DNA from: Myxococcota bacterium
GTDB lineage: Bacteria > Myxococcota > Polyangia > GCA-2747355 > JAKLHH01
DNA length: 8,258 nucleotides
Reading direction: 5' to 3'
Assembly: GCA_022710245.1 (NCBI GenBank)
Contig: JAKLHH010000287.1
Coordinates: forward strand, 1 to 8,258
In this document: positions 1-5,434 of the stretch, piece after piece
Numbering within the stretch: position 1 is the stretch's first letter
Layout of the letters: the number at the start of each line of letters is the position of its first letter
The notes under the pieces: generated by a model
Told to the model about the DNA's origin: nothing
Seen by the model: the letters and a program-made list of their open reading frames with translations, nothing else
The model's database searches: none
Made by a program: the position numbers and the translations under genes

Positions 1-309
1 GCCGCCCATCATCATCTGCATCATCTGCAGCATGGCGAGCATCGGGTTGCCGCCCATCTGCGGCATCATGCCGCCCATCTGGCCCGGCATCTGACCGGGC
101 ATCATCCCCGGCATCGCCTGCATGCCCGGCATCTGGCCCGGCATCATCCCCGGCATCGCCTGCATGCCCGGCATCTGGCCGGGCATCATCCCCGGCATCG
201 GTATGCCCGGCATCATCCCTGGCACCTGGGCCCCCATCGGCATCCCCTGCGGGGCCGCCGCCGCCTGCTCGGTCTCCTTCTTCGGCTTCTCGGTCTTCTT
301 GGTGGCCAT
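1..309 (-). CDS. Met/Pro/Gly-rich repeat protein (C-terminus beyond the left edge)
   Basis: The gene reads leftward from an ATG at 309 and stays open for 103 codons to the window edge, so the C-terminus is missing. The start is supported by an AGGGAG ribosome site (complement of 316-321) six bases upstream. The product begins with a lysine/glutamate-rich stretch (MATKKTEKPKKETEQ), then AAAAPQ, then a long Met/Pro/Gly region built on the 14-residue unit MPGMMPGQMPGMQA, and reaches LAMLQMMQMMMGG at the edge. About 30 of the 103 residues are methionine. There is no signal peptide, so it is probably cytoplasmic. I do not recognise the family. Met-rich MxxM/MxM arrays are known to bind Cu(I) in some proteins, and Met-rich helices can bind hydrophobic segments, but neither role is shown here. 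It is divergent from uvsE. Confidence 0.75.
   Translation of the reverse strand, partial: MATKKTEKPKKETEQAAAAPQGMPMGAQVPGMMPGIPMPGMMPGQMPGMQAMPGMMPGQMPGMQAMPGMMPGQMPGQMGGMMPQMGGNPMLAMLQMMQMMMGG
87..194. repeat. 42-bp tandem repeat inside the Met-rich gene
   Basis: Two full 42-bp units lie at 111-152 and 153-194 and differ at one base. A partial third copy lies at 87-110 with two mismatches, and a degenerate remnant follows after 195. The unit is a multiple of three and encodes MPGMMPGQMPGMQA on the minus strand, so copy-number changes would keep the frame. Confidence 0.85.
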
Positions 310-448
310 GTCTAGCTCCCTGCGGCCCGGGGGCGGGCGCTCGTCGAGGTGGGTCCAGTGGTCCGCGAAATCAGGGGCCAATCCTAGCACAAGGCCACCG
401 GGGATGCGCAGGGGGCGCCGACGGACCATGGTTTGATCGGAGCACCCG
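310..448. promoter_or_regulatory. Divergent promoter spacer between the Met-rich gene and uvsE
   Basis: These 139 bp separate two divergent starts and must hold the transcription starts of both genes unless either is read from elsewhere. It holds the two ribosome sites (AGGGAG complement at 316-321; GGAG at 439-442). I see no convincing -35/-10 pair in either direction, and no SOS-box-like palindrome that would suggest LexA control of uvsE. Confidence 0.4.
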
Positions 449-1594
449 ATGCGCCTTGGCCTCTGCTGTCTCTTCCGCGCCCAACCGATCCACTACCGCA
501 CCACGACGGCGCGCGTGCTGAAGGGGCTCGGCCCGCGCGCGCGGGAGAAGAAGCTCTCCGCGCTCTGCCTGGAGAACGCGGTGGCGCTGGTGCGCTCGCT
601 GGAGACCGTCTGCGCGCTCGGCATCGGCGGCTTCCGGGTCTCCTCGCAGCTCTTCCCGCGCCTGACCCACCCCGAGGTCGGCTACCGGATCGAGGAGCTC
701 ACCGCGGCGGGCGAGATCTTCGCCCAGCTCGAGGCCGCGCGGCAGCTCGCCACGCGCCAGGGGCTGCGGCTCAGCTTCCACCCGGACCCGTTCATCACGC
801 TCTCCTCGTCGCGGCCCGACGTGACCGAGTCCTCGCGGCTCGAGCTGGAGCACCACGGCGCGCTCGCCGAGCGGATCGGCGCCGACGTGATCACGCTCCA
901 CGCGGGCGGCAGCCAGGGGGGCAAGAGCGCGGCGCTGGCGCGGCTCTACCACCACCTCGGCGTGGTCTCGCCGGCGGTGCGCTCGCGGCTGGCGCTGGAG
1001 AACGACGACCACGTCTTCACCCCGCGCGACCTCCTGCCGCTCTGCGAGCGGGCAGGGCTCCCGCTCGTCTACGACGTGCACCACCACCGCTGCAACCCGG
1101 ACCTGCTCTCCATCGACGAGACGACCACGCTGGCCGCGACGACCTGGACCGCCGCCGGCCGCGAGCCGCTGCTCCACGTCTCCTCGCCGCAGGGAGGCTG
1201 GCGCGCTGCCGACCCGCGGCAGCACGCGGACTACGTGGACGTCTCTGACTTCCCGTCGAGCTGGCGGGAGCTGCCCGCGCTCGTCGACGTGGAGGCGCGG
1301 GCCAAGGAGCTCGCGGTCCTGCAGCTCGCGCGCGAGCTCGGCCTGACGCTGCCGGTCAGTCCTCCGGATCGATGTCGATCACCCGCCCCGGCGCCCCCCG
1401 TCGTGGCTCCTCCGAGCCCGGGCCGAAGGGGCCAGGGAAGGGGCCAGGGCCAGGGCCAGGGCCAGGGAAGGGCGCGCCCGGGCCGAGCGGCACGCGCCCC
1501 TCGAAGCGGCGGAGCAGCCAGCGCGCGACGCGGCTCCGCAGGGGAGGGAGGAGCAGCAGCGCCCCGGCGAGGTCGGTCAGGAAGCCGGGAGTGA
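449..1594 (+). CDS. uvsE: UV DNA damage endonuclease UvsE/UVDE
   Basis: UvsE nicks DNA on the 5' side of UV photoproducts and other lesions, starting an alternative excision-repair route. The ATG has GGAG six bases upstream. The TIM-barrel family signature is clear: FRVSSQLFPRLTHP (62-75), SFHPD (109-113), TLHAGG (149-154), LENDD (183-187), YDVHHHRCN (208-216), LHVSSPQ (242-248), HADYVD (259-264) and VDVEARAKELAVL (279-291). Likely metal ligands are H111, H151, E184, D209, H212, H243, H259 and E282, by analogy with Thermus UVDE. Two positions differ from the Thermus enzyme: the lesion-probing Gln after HPD is Pro114, and the Lys two residues before the 'HxSS' His is Leu241. The core ends near residue 305. 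The last ~75 residues are Pro/Gly/Gln/Arg-rich and are antisense to fxsA. They may be a disordered tail, or the true stop may have been lost. Confidence 0.88.
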   Translation: MRLGLCCLFRAQPIHYRTTTARVLKGLGPRAREKKLSALCLENAVALVRSLETVCALGIGGFRVSSQLFPRLTHPEVGYRIEELTAAGEIFAQLEAARQLATRQGLRLSFHPDPFITLSSSRPDVTESSRLELEHHGALAERIGADVITLHAGGSQGGKSAALARLYHHLGVVSPAVRSRLALENDDHVFTPRDLLPLCERAGLPLVYDVHHHRCNPDLLSIDETTTLAATTWTAAGREPLLHVSSPQGGWRAADPRQHADYVDVSDFPSSWRELPALVDVEARAKELAVLQLARELGLTLPVSPPDRCRSPAPAPPVVAPPSPGRRGQGRGQGQGQGQGRARPGRAARAPRSGGAASARRGSAGEGGAAAPRRGRSGSRE

Positions 1595-1856
1595 GGAGGA
1601 GGGCCCCGGCGATCAGCAGCACGACGCCCGAGGCGATCCCGGCGCTGGGAGTCACGCCGCGGGAGAGGTCCGCCTGGATCTGCCGCATGGTCTGCAGCCC
1701 TTGCCGCCGGACCAGCGCTGCGCCGATCACGCCCGTCAGGATGCAGAGCCCGACGGTGGGAAAGAACCCGATCCGTCCGGCGACCTTGACGAGCAGGTAG
1801 ACCTCGACGAACCCGAGAGCGAGCACCGCGAGAAAGAACCGGCCCACGAAGGTCAC
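1356..1856 (-). CDS. fxsA: FxsA family inner-membrane protein
   Basis: A 166-residue membrane protein of the FxsA family. In E. coli FxsA (YjeG) relieves exclusion of phage T7 by the F plasmid; its normal role is unclear. Hydrophobic segments lie at about 7-27, 31-49 and 73-107. The last holds the family hallmark LLTPGFLTDLAGALLLLPP, followed by the basic stretch RSRVARWLLRRFEGR. Residues ~123-147 form a Pro/Gly-rich tail encoded by a hexanucleotide repeat, and the protein ends VIDIDPED, like the acidic ends common in the family. The start is a GTG at 1856: an in-frame TAA lies just upstream (1866-1868), and a weak AAGG (complement of 1864-1867) precedes it by seven bases. The next in-frame option is the GTG at 1847. 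Its 3' end overlaps the 3' part of uvsE by 239 bp. Confidence 0.9.
   Translation of the reverse strand: MTFVGRFFLAVLALGFVEVYLLVKVAGRIGFFPTVGLCILTGVIGAALVRRQGLQTMRQIQADLSRGVTPSAGIASGVVLLIAGALLLTPGFLTDLAGALLLLPPLRSRVARWLLRRFEGRVPLGPGAPFPGPGPGPGPFPGPFGPGSEEPRRGAPGRVIDIDPED
1429..1470. repeat. GGCCAG hexanucleotide tandem repeat
   Basis: The hexamer GGCCAG is repeated four times without a break at 1442-1465 plus two bases, flanked by related copies in GGCCAGGGAAG blocks from 1429. It encodes GPGPGP in fxsA on the minus strand and GQGQGQ in the uvsE reading frame on the plus strand. As a six-base unit it can expand without shifting either frame. Confidence 0.85.
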
Positions 1857-2018
1857 CCGGGAGCCTTACCAGGTCTCCTAGGCGAGCGCCATCGGTGAAG
1901 TTGTCCCTCGGGGTGGGGAGCTCCTCGAGGGGGCGCGGCCCGCGTCGCCTGAACCTCGCGGCGAGATTCTCCCTCCGGGTGGGGTGCGCTGGTCTGGGGC
2001 TTGCACCGATGAGCGTGC
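1857..2018. promoter_or_regulatory. Divergent spacer between fxsA and the LonN-domain gene, with a 15-bp direct repeat
   Basis: The 162-bp spacer holds two copies of a 15-mer differing at one base: tccctcggggtgggg at 1904-1918 and tccctccgggtgggg at 1970-1984, 66 bp apart. The first copy also starts an inverted repeat, CCCTCG (1905-1910) with CGAGGG (1926-1931), enclosing the palindromes GGAGCTCC and CCTCGAGG. Repeats of this kind between divergent starts are compatible with a regulator-binding region, but no regulator is known. I see no clear sigma-70 promoter. Confidence 0.35.
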
Positions 2019-2681
2019 ATGAGCCTCCCCAAGCCCAGGTCGACGCGCGTCCGGGTGCAGCGATTGCCGCTGCTGCCGCTCGCCGATACCGTCCTCATCC
2101 CCGGCGCGCTGCTCCCGCTCCAGGTGGTCGAGCCGCGCTACCTGAAGCTCCTCCAGGACTCCCTCGCCAGCGATCGCATGGTGGCGCTGGTGCTGGCCGC
2201 AGGACCGGGTGGCGCGCTGAGCCGCATCGCCGGAGTCGGCCGCATCCAGAGCAGCGAGGAGCTCGAGTCAGGGCGACGGCTGGTCGTCATCGAGGGCAGG
2301 GCGCGCGCGGAGATCATCGAGGAGGTCCCCACCCTCGAGCCCTATCGGACGGTGCGCCTGGTGCTGGTCGACGACGTCGTAATCGACACCACCCCGGGGG
2401 AAATCTTCGCCTCGACGCAGGCGCTGCGGCAGCTCGTGGTCGAGCTCGCGCACCGGCTCCCCGATCAGTCAGGAGACTCGCTCGCCGAGGTCTGCGTCGC
2501 CGAGCCCGACCCCGGGCACCTCGCGGATCTGATCGCCTCCACCATCCTCCTCGACTCGGAGAGCCGCCAGGGCTACCTCGAGGAGGCGAACGTCGGGCGC
2601 AGGCTCGACTTCATGCTCAGCATCGTGGCCCAGGTGGTCGCCGCGGTGGGTGAGCGCGAGGGCGTGCACCTCAGCAACTGA
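2019..2681 (+). CDS. Stand-alone Lon N-terminal (LonN, PUA-like) domain protein
   Basis: A 220-residue protein matching the Lon substrate-binding N-domain family. It has an early LPLLPLADTVLIPGALLPLQV (16-36), the VVEPRYLKLLQDSL turn (36-49), MVALVL, IAGVGRIQ, and the conserved strand RRLVVIEGRARAEIIEE (~86-102), then a helical second half ending in VGRRLDFMLSIV. There is no AAA+ ATPase and no Ser-Lys protease domain, so it is not Lon itself. Such proteins are widespread and may bind peptides or unfolded substrates, but their role is unsettled. The ATG at 2019 follows an in-frame TGA at 2010-2012, so no longer start exists. No good Shine-Dalgarno site is seen, so translation may be weak, leaderless or from a later GTG. 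It is divergent from fxsA and convergent with the MIF-like gene. Confidence 0.88.
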   Translation: MSLPKPRSTRVRVQRLPLLPLADTVLIPGALLPLQVVEPRYLKLLQDSLASDRMVALVLAAGPGGALSRIAGVGRIQSSEELESGRRLVVIEGRARAEIIEEVPTLEPYRTVRLVLVDDVVIDTTPGEIFASTQALRQLVVELAHRLPDQSGDSLAEVCVAEPDPGHLADLIASTILLDSESRQGYLEEANVGRRLDFMLSIVAQVVAAVGEREGVHLSN

Positions 2682-2883
2682 GCCTCGCTGCCCGCGCGAT
2701 CATGCGCGAGGGCCCCTCGGCCGCGGACCTGAACCGGGAGAACGCCGGGCGCGAGGAGGGCTCTCGGGCCGATTCGTCGTGCGTCGGTCGCGCGGGTGGA
2801 GCGGACGCTCCTGGCGCTCGACGAGGGTCCGCGGCCGAGCGACCCTCGCTGGCAACAGCGGACCTTCGATGCAAAGCCAGGAG
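2682..2883. terminator. Hairpin-rich convergent spacer, probably a bidirectional termination region
   Basis: The 202 bp between two convergent genes hold no credible gene. A 14-bp perfect inverted repeat (ctcggccgcggacc at 2716-2729, complement at 2826-2839) could close a stem around 96 bases. Inside lies GGAGCG (2798-2803) followed after two bases by its complement CGCTCC (2806-2811). A small stem, CGAGG/CCTCG, lies at 2707-2719. No U-tract follows these stems, so classical intrinsic termination is not shown. A structured small RNA is the alternative. Confidence 0.4.
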
Positions 2884-3231
2884 CTAGCCGAACGTGCTGT
2901 CCCCGTGGCCCCACATGGCGCCGGGCACCCCCATGAAGTTGCAGTAGACGCGGTCCGCCGGGACGCCGGCCTCGGTGAGGAGCGCGCTGAGCTTGCCGGA
3001 GAGGTCGCTCGCGGCGCCGCCGCTGATGGTGCCCACCGAGCGCACCTCGACGAGCGCGGCGGGGTCGGCCTTGCCCGCCATCAGCATGGGCACGCCAGCC
3101 TCGAGCACCACCATCATGTACGACTCGGGCTTGCCGAGGCCGCTGGCGACCGTCGCCGAGAGGCGCTTCATCAGCGCGGCGCGGGCGTCGTCGGCGAGCC
3201 TGGGCGAGAGCTGCACGCGGATCATCGGCAT
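2884..3231 (-). CDS. MIF-like tautomerase (macrophage migration inhibitory factor family)
   Basis: A 115-residue protein with the length and end-to-end pattern of the MIF/phenylpyruvate tautomerase family. The chain begins MPMIRVQL, giving Pro2, which becomes the N-terminal catalytic proline once Met is removed. GKPESYMMV carries the conserved Lys34, and the end VPADRVYCNF...GHGDSTFG parallels the MIF C-terminus, with Asn98 at the conserved position. The family makes trimers that catalyse keto-enol tautomerisation; the natural bacterial substrate is usually unknown. The start at 3231 is fixed by a strong GAGGAGG ribosome site (complement of 3238-3244) six bases upstream and by the need for Pro2. 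An upstream in-frame codon at 3312 would bury Pro2 and is rejected. The MIF oxidoreductase CxxC motif is absent. It is divergent from the kinase gene. Confidence 0.9.
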   Translation of the reverse strand: MPMIRVQLSPRLADDARAALMKRLSATVASGLGKPESYMMVVLEAGVPMLMAGKADPAALVEVRSVGTISGGAASDLSGKLSALLTEAGVPADRVYCNFMGVPGAMWGHGDSTFG

Positions 3232-3237
3232 CGTCGT

Positions 3238-3244
3238 CCTCCTC
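3238..3244 (-). promoter_or_regulatory. Ribosome binding site deciding the tautomerase start
   Basis: On the minus strand this reads GAGGAGG, six bases before the ATG at 3231. It selects the start that gives the catalytic N-terminal proline rather than the in-frame extension to 3312. Confidence 0.8.
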
Positions 3245-3272
3245 GTCTCGGTGGTCCTCGCCACCGGCCGGT

Positions 3273-3279
3273 TACTATA
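3273..3279. promoter_or_regulatory. Possible shared -10 element for the tautomerase and kinase genes
   Basis: The only A/T-rich patch in this divergent spacer reads TACTATA. It gives TATAGT on the minus strand, about 43 bases before the tautomerase start, and TACTAT on the plus strand, about 90 bases before the kinase start. No good -35 hexamer is seen on either side, so this is a weak call. Confidence 0.3.
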
Positions 3280-3368
3280 GTGCGGAGCCGGTGTGGACGC
3301 ACGCCACACCATCCAACGCCGCCCGCGCCACCGTCTGCGCCTGCGCCCGCGTGGCGCTGGCCAGGGTA

Positions 3369-5363
3369 ATGGTGGATACTGGGGACGTGATCAGGCCGGG
3401 CAGCACCCTCGGCAACTACCGGCTGGAGAGCCTCCTCGGCGAGGGTGGGTTCGGCCAGGTCTACCGCGCCACCCAGCTCGGGGCGGCCGGGCTCAGCCGC
3501 CCGGTGGCCGTCAAGCTGCTGCGCCAGGGCCTCTCCGACGAGTCGGCCAAGGCGTTCACCCGCGAGGCGCGGATCATCGCCAACCTGCAGCACCGCAACA
3601 TCGTCCAGATCGTCGAGTTCGGCTGGGACCAGGGCGTCCACTTCCTGGTCATGGAGCTCGTCGACGGGATCACGGTGAAGGACCTGATGCAGGTCTACCC
3701 GCGGGTGCCGCTCTGGGCCGCGGTCACCATCGGGGTGATGGTCGCGCGCGCCCTCCAGTACGCGCATGACCAGCCCGACGAGGCGGGCCGGCCCCTCGGC
3801 ATCGTCCACCGCGACGTGAAGCCGGCCAACATCATGCTGAACCGCCAGGGGGACGTGAAGCTCTCGGACTTCGGGCTGGCCAAGATGTCGCTCGTCCGCT
3901 CCGACCAGGTCACGCAGATCGGCGTGATCAAGGGGACGCCGGCCTACATGAGCCCGGAGCAGCGCGAGGGGCGGCCGATCTCGGGGACGGCGGACGTCTA
4001 CGCCCTGGGCAAGGTGATCTACGAGTGCGTGACCGGCGTTCGCCTGGCGCCGATCTACCAGTTCAGCCCGCCGACCCCCGCGCCGTCGAAGTACATCCCG
4101 GAGGCACCGCCGGAGCTCGACGAGCACCTCCTGCGCTGTCTGCGCGTGGACCCGTTCGAGCGCCCGACCAGCCGCCAGCTCGGGCGCGGGCTGCAGACCG
4201 TGCTGGCGGAGCTCCTGCCGGCCGAGAAGCTCTCCGCGCTCAACGACGAGCTCGCGCGGCTGGTCGACGCCGCCATCGCGAAGGTCGCGGTCTCGACGGT
4301 GGATGTGGTGACCGATCGGTTCCAGCGGCTGGCGGCGCCGCTCCCCGAGCCAGGCTCGCTGCCAGAGCTCGTCGTCCGGCTCCCGCCAACCGGGCCGCAG
4401 CGGATGCCGCCCCCGCCCGGGGCCGGGGAGCCGCTCGAGGACAGCTCGCGCGAGGCGAGCGCGCTCGAGGACAGCTCGCGGGCGACCGTCCTTTCGGACT
4501 CGCGGGCGAGCGTGCTCGAGGACAGCTCGCGGGCGACCGTCCTGGCGGCGAGCGTGGAGCGCCAGCTGGAGGACAGCGACCTCGAGGTGGAGCTCTCGGA
4601 CAGCGACGGCCGACACCCGACGACGCCGTACCGGGACCGCGCCGGGCGGGGAGCGGGGCCGGCAGGGGAGCCCTCGCGCGTGGACCGCAGCCGGTCGCGC
4701 CGTGCCGCGTCGCGCGGCGACCTCTCCCGCGCCCCGGCGCGCGGCGAGGCGGACGACCACACGCGCGACATCCGCACCTCGAGGAAGCGGCGGCGCCTGG
4801 CCGCGCTGATCGGCCTCCTCGCCGCGGCGCTGGTGATCCCCGCGATCATCGTGGTCGCCTGGTACGGCCACGGCGGCGGGATGGCCAGCCTCGACGCGGA
4901 CGTGGCAGCGCACGCCGACGCCGGCTCGCTCTCGCTTGCCGCGCGCGAGCACGACCTCGGCCGGCAGCACGACCTCGGGCCGCCGGATCTGGGCTCCGGT
5001 CCGGACCTGCGTCCGGCCGACGACCTCACCAGCGCCGTCGAGCCACCGCCCGACCTGTCCCGCGGCCGTCGCGGTCACAAGCGCCGCCCGCGGCCGCCGG
5101 TGGAGAAGCCCGCGCCGAAGCGACCCCTCGAGCAGCCCGCGCCTCAGGCGGGAGCGGGCACGCTCAGCGTCAACACCGAGCCCTGGGCGGTCGTCTACCT
5201 CGACGGCGGCAAGCTCGGCACCACGCCGCTCTTCCAGCAGCGCGTCCCCGCCGGTCAGCACGTGCTCCGCCTGGTGAGCCCCAAGGGGCGCGCGGTCGAG
5301 GTGCGCATCACCATCGCGCCTGGCCGCCACCGCAACCTCGGGGTCATCCGGCTGAGCGAGTGA
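3369..5363 (+). CDS. Transmembrane Ser/Thr protein kinase with C-terminal PEGA domain
   Basis: A 664-residue receptor-type Hanks kinase. The cytoplasmic kinase domain (about 17-285) has every key motif: glycine loop GEGGFG (24-29), VAVK with Lys49, Glu66, HRDVKPAN (147-154, an RD kinase), DFG (167-169) and GTPAYMSPEQ (189-198). It should therefore be active. Residues ~356-416 are acidic and Ser-rich with LEDSS repeats, then basic up to SRKRRR, which precedes a single membrane helix (~477-500). Outside lies a 'DL'-repeat linker (~528-563), a Pro/Lys/Arg stretch, and a PEGA domain (~595-660; TEPWAVVYLDGGKLGTTPL) that may bind the cell wall or a partner. ATG 3369 is chosen because the kinase fold starts soon after. 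AGGG (3363-3366) is very close to it and better spaced for GTG 3372. An in-frame GTG at 3291 would add 26 atypical residues. It heads a three-gene cluster. Confidence 0.93.
   Translation: MVDTGDVIRPGSTLGNYRLESLLGEGGFGQVYRATQLGAAGLSRPVAVKLLRQGLSDESAKAFTREARIIANLQHRNIVQIVEFGWDQGVHFLVMELVDGITVKDLMQVYPRVPLWAAVTIGVMVARALQYAHDQPDEAGRPLGIVHRDVKPANIMLNRQGDVKLSDFGLAKMSLVRSDQVTQIGVIKGTPAYMSPEQREGRPISGTADVYALGKVIYECVTGVRLAPIYQFSPPTPAPSKYIPEAPPELDEHLLRCLRVDPFERPTSRQLGRGLQTVLAELLPAEKLSALNDELARLVDAAIAKVAVSTVDVVTDRFQRLAAPLPEPGSLPELVVRLPPTGPQRMPPPPGAGEPLEDSSREASALEDSSRATVLSDSRASVLEDSSRATVLAASVERQLEDSDLEVELSDSDGRHPTTPYRDRAGRGAGPAGEPSRVDRSRSRRAASRGDLSRAPARGEADDHTRDIRTSRKRRRLAALIGLLAAALVIPAIIVVAWYGHGGGMASLDADVAAHADAGSLSLAAREHDLGRQHDLGPPDLGSGPDLRPADDLTSAVEPPPDLSRGRRGHKRRPRPPVEKPAPKRPLEQPAPQAGAGTLSVNTEPWAVVYLDGGKLGTTPLFQQRVPAGQHVLRLVSPKGRAVEVRITIAPGRHRNLGVIRLSE
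4434..4533 (+). repeat. LEDSS-encoding repeats in the kinase juxtamembrane region
   Basis: The string ctcgaggacagctcgcg occurs three times, starting at 4434, 4464 and 4515, each encoding LEDSSR. The last two copies share a longer match that extends through 'RATVL'. Spacings of 30 and 51 bp keep the frame. The Ser/Thr-rich acidic repeat resembles a cluster of possible autophosphorylation sites. Confidence 0.75.
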
Positions 5364-5434
5364 AGCTCCCGCGAGGCTCGTGCTACTATCGCCGTCAGTC
5401 ACACGACCTCGGAGTCATCCGGCTGAGCGACTGA
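5335..5434 (+). repeat. Direct duplication of the kinase gene's 3' end
   Basis: The 29 bp at 5335-5363, encoding the kinase C-terminus LGVIRLSE and its stop, recur at 5406-5434 with 27 of 29 bases identical, offset by 71 bp. Weaker similarity continues for about 15 bases past each stop (tcccgc in both). The second copy ends in TGATG, where the TGA overlaps the ATG of the next gene. The offset is not a multiple of three. Confidence 0.85.
5384..5389 (+). promoter_or_regulatory. Possible internal -10 element before the second cluster gene
   Basis: TACTAT, the same hexamer as in the tautomerase/kinase spacer, lies 44 bases before the ATG at 5434, between the two copies of the kinase tail. No clear -35 hexamer is seen. 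Confidence 0.2.

Noticed and set aside
87..194. Tandem units considered as a CRISPR-like array
   Set aside because: The units are directly adjacent without spacers and encode an in-frame peptide repeat.
122..436. Pro/Gly/Ile-rich open frame on the plus strand
   Set aside because: It is the complement of the Met-rich repeat gene, which has a better start, ribosome site and codon pattern.
371..1225. A 284-codon minus-strand frame opposite uvsE
   Set aside because: Low-complexity Arg/Glu/Val composition with no domain, opposite a gene with clear catalytic motifs.
2671..2887. Two small open frames (67 and 61 codons) on opposite strands in the convergent spacer
   Set aside because: Both are open only through GC bias, lack ribosome sites, and have no recognisable content; inverted repeats describe the region better.
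3291..3368. N-terminal extension of the kinase from GTG 3291
   Set aside because: The added 26 residues (Cys/Ala/Arg-rich) are atypical and overlap the promoter region of the divergent gene; the kinase fold begins soon after ATG 3369.
3222..5402. A 726-codon open frame on the minus strand across the whole kinase gene
   Set aside because: It mirrors the GC-rich codons of a well-conserved kinase, is Arg/His/Asp-rich with no recognisable domain, and covers the tautomerase start region. It is an antisense shadow.
4025..5434. A 469-codon plus-strand frame that ends in the duplicated LGVIRLSD tail
   Set aside because: Most of it is an Arg/Ala/Pro-rich out-of-frame reading of the kinase. Only the last residues match the kinase C-terminus, because of the duplication, so it is not a second gene.
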